Shown: positions 63,092 to 64,000 of the stretch, piece after piece | Layout of the letters: each line of letters opens with the position of its first letter | Position numbering within the stretch: the stretch's first letter is position 1 | DNA from: Solea solea | Taxonomy: Eukaryota > Chordata > Actinopteri > Pleuronectiformes > Soleidae | Assembly (NCBI RefSeq): GCF_958295425.1 | Contig: NC_081146.1 | Span: 7,317,649 to 7,381,648, forward strand | Direction: 5' to 3' | DNA length: 64,000 bases | Position numbers and translations under genes: made by a program | Notes under the pieces: generated by a model | The model's input: the letters and a program-made list of their open reading frames with translations, nothing else | What the model was told of the DNA's origin: nothing | The model's database searches: none

Positions 63092-63171
<80 letters not shown>
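62945..63171. repeat. (GATA)n / GATGTATA microsatellite
   Basis: About 225 bp of GATA units, interrupted by GTATA in the first part and perfect in the last 80 bp or so. The long Tyr/Ile/Ser/Leu open frame on the minus strand is an artefact of this array. Confidence 0.97.
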
Positions 63172-63416
63172 TTGTTATCTGACAGTTGGGGCTGCTTTAA
63201 TGCTTTAACAGGATCAGCAGGAAAGACCACGCCTCCACCTGCACGAGTATTCCGTGACAGATCTGAGGTCAGTTTTCTCTGAGAGGAGTTAAGCTGAGTT
63301 GGTCCAGTGTCAGCAGAACATCTCCACAGCAACTACAGGAGGAAACAAAGGAAAAAGCATATGATGTATGTTTGTAGTCTTCAATGTCACTGTCTTCTCA
63401 GTGTGTCTCTCTCACA

Positions 63417-63426
<10 letters not shown>

Positions 63427-63467
<41 letters not shown>
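63427..63467. repeat. (AC)20 microsatellite
   Basis: About 40 bp of AC units following a CTCTCT run. Confidence 0.95.
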
Positions 63468-63472
<5 letters not shown>

Positions 63473-63479
63473 ACCTCAG

Positions 63480-63720
63480 AGGACATTGCATTGACTTACA
63501 TTGATCTCCTGGACACTTAACTCTAACCTTAAGCATAATTACTACTGGTCCTTATCCTAACCCTGACCTCAGCCTAACTTTAAAACATGTCTTCACTTTA
63601 AATGTAGTAATTTAAGTTGTGGGGACTTGATTTCTGTCCCCATAAGGAAGACAAATCCCTATAATGTGAGTGTGTTCACAGATTTAGGTCCGCACAACAT
63701 CAGGAATACCAAGTACACAC
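63480..63720 (-). repeat. Dispersed repeat with telomere-like motifs, copy 2 (inverted relative to 51890-52205)
   Basis: Reading the minus strand: GATGTTGTGCGGACCTAAATC, TTGTCTTCCTTATGGGGACA, GAAGACATGTTTTAAAG, CAGGGTTAGGAT and GTAAGTCAATGCAATGTCC, in the order of copy 1. Only degenerate TTAGGG units remain. Confidence 0.75.
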
Positions 63721-64000
63721 ACACACACACTGTTTGTGTTGACATTATTTTATTTGCGTATGAGGCTGGAGCAGGTGTCACGTCAGTCTGTTTGTGTGAT
63801 CACTGCTCAGTCTTGTCCTCCTCACTTTAAGTCTGTGTGTAAATTGGACCAAATATTTGTTATATCAATCGTTTACATCCAGGGTCCTTGGACTGTTTTA
63901 CTATTTGTCTTTTTCTCAAGCAGAACCATTTTAAACTTATTCAGGATGATAAAAGCAATGTTATCTGTACCACGTATAGATGCTTTATATCAATTCCATT

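Larger units (their letters stand above)
61528..64000. other. 5' flank of the complexin-like gene; no coding exon seen
   Basis: Presumably contains its promoter and any 5' UTR exon, neither of which I can place. It carries (ATGA)n/(ATGG)n at 62405-62445, a worn hAT-MITE relative at 62817-62940, a GATA array, an AC array and a dispersed repeat. Confidence 0.5.

Noticed and set aside
62945..63171. CRISPR-like array
   Set aside because: A 4-bp tandem microsatellite in a vertebrate genome; no spacers or cas genes.
62928..63332. 134-codon minus-strand frame of Tyr-Leu-Ser-Ile repeats
   Set aside because: Translation of a GATA microsatellite.

Overview
The window is nuclear DNA of a ray-finned, almost certainly teleost, fish. 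It has vertebrate-type split genes, a fish-type mitochondrial P450 (CYP11C1), and many families of interspersed repeats, MITEs and CA/GATA microsatellites typical of teleost genomes. No bacterial, plasmid or phage features were seen. The species cannot be named from the sequence alone.

Four protein-coding genes were reconstructed, all on the minus strand, so they read from high to low coordinates. hcn3 (CDS 16069-29981, 9 coding exons, 1480 aa) is a hyperpolarization-activated cyclic-nucleotide-gated channel. pklr (33140-44820 plus a separate first exon) is liver/red-cell-type pyruvate kinase. cyp11c1 (52216-58203, 9 exons, 551 aa) is the steroid 11-beta-hydroxylase. A divergent complexin-3/4-like gene (59327-61527, 3 exons, 178 aa) ends in a CAAX box. 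Exon lengths, phases and splice sites were worked out by eye. In each gene the phases close to an exact open reading frame, and most pklr and hcn3 exon lengths equal those I recall for the human genes.

Layout. 1-16068: no recognised gene, but a GC-rich candidate 5' exon (about 9321-9990) and a small exon holding an ATG (6827-6939) suggest the start of a minus-strand gene running off the left edge. 16069-29981: hcn3, with a 6.2-kb first intron. About 30000-31400: CpG-rich probable promoter of hcn3. 33140-44820: pklr. 44821-52215: repeat-rich stretch with a composite inverted-repeat element at 50046-51233. 52216-58203: cyp11c1. 59327-61527: complexin-like gene. 61528-64000: no coding exon seen; microsatellites and a dispersed repeat.

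The genes do not form one pathway: a pacemaker-type channel, a glycolytic enzyme, a steroidogenic P450 and a SNARE regulator. The hcn3-pklr neighbourhood is an old vertebrate linkage, also present in human 1q22. Points of interest are two introns absent from the human genes, an unusually long Pro/Ser/Thr-rich HCN3 tail, a GC-AG intron and a very basic N-terminus in the complexin, unusual residues in pyruvate kinase, a pklr first exon that may lie in a transposon-like element, and three MITEs with readable target-site duplications, one nested in a LINE relic.
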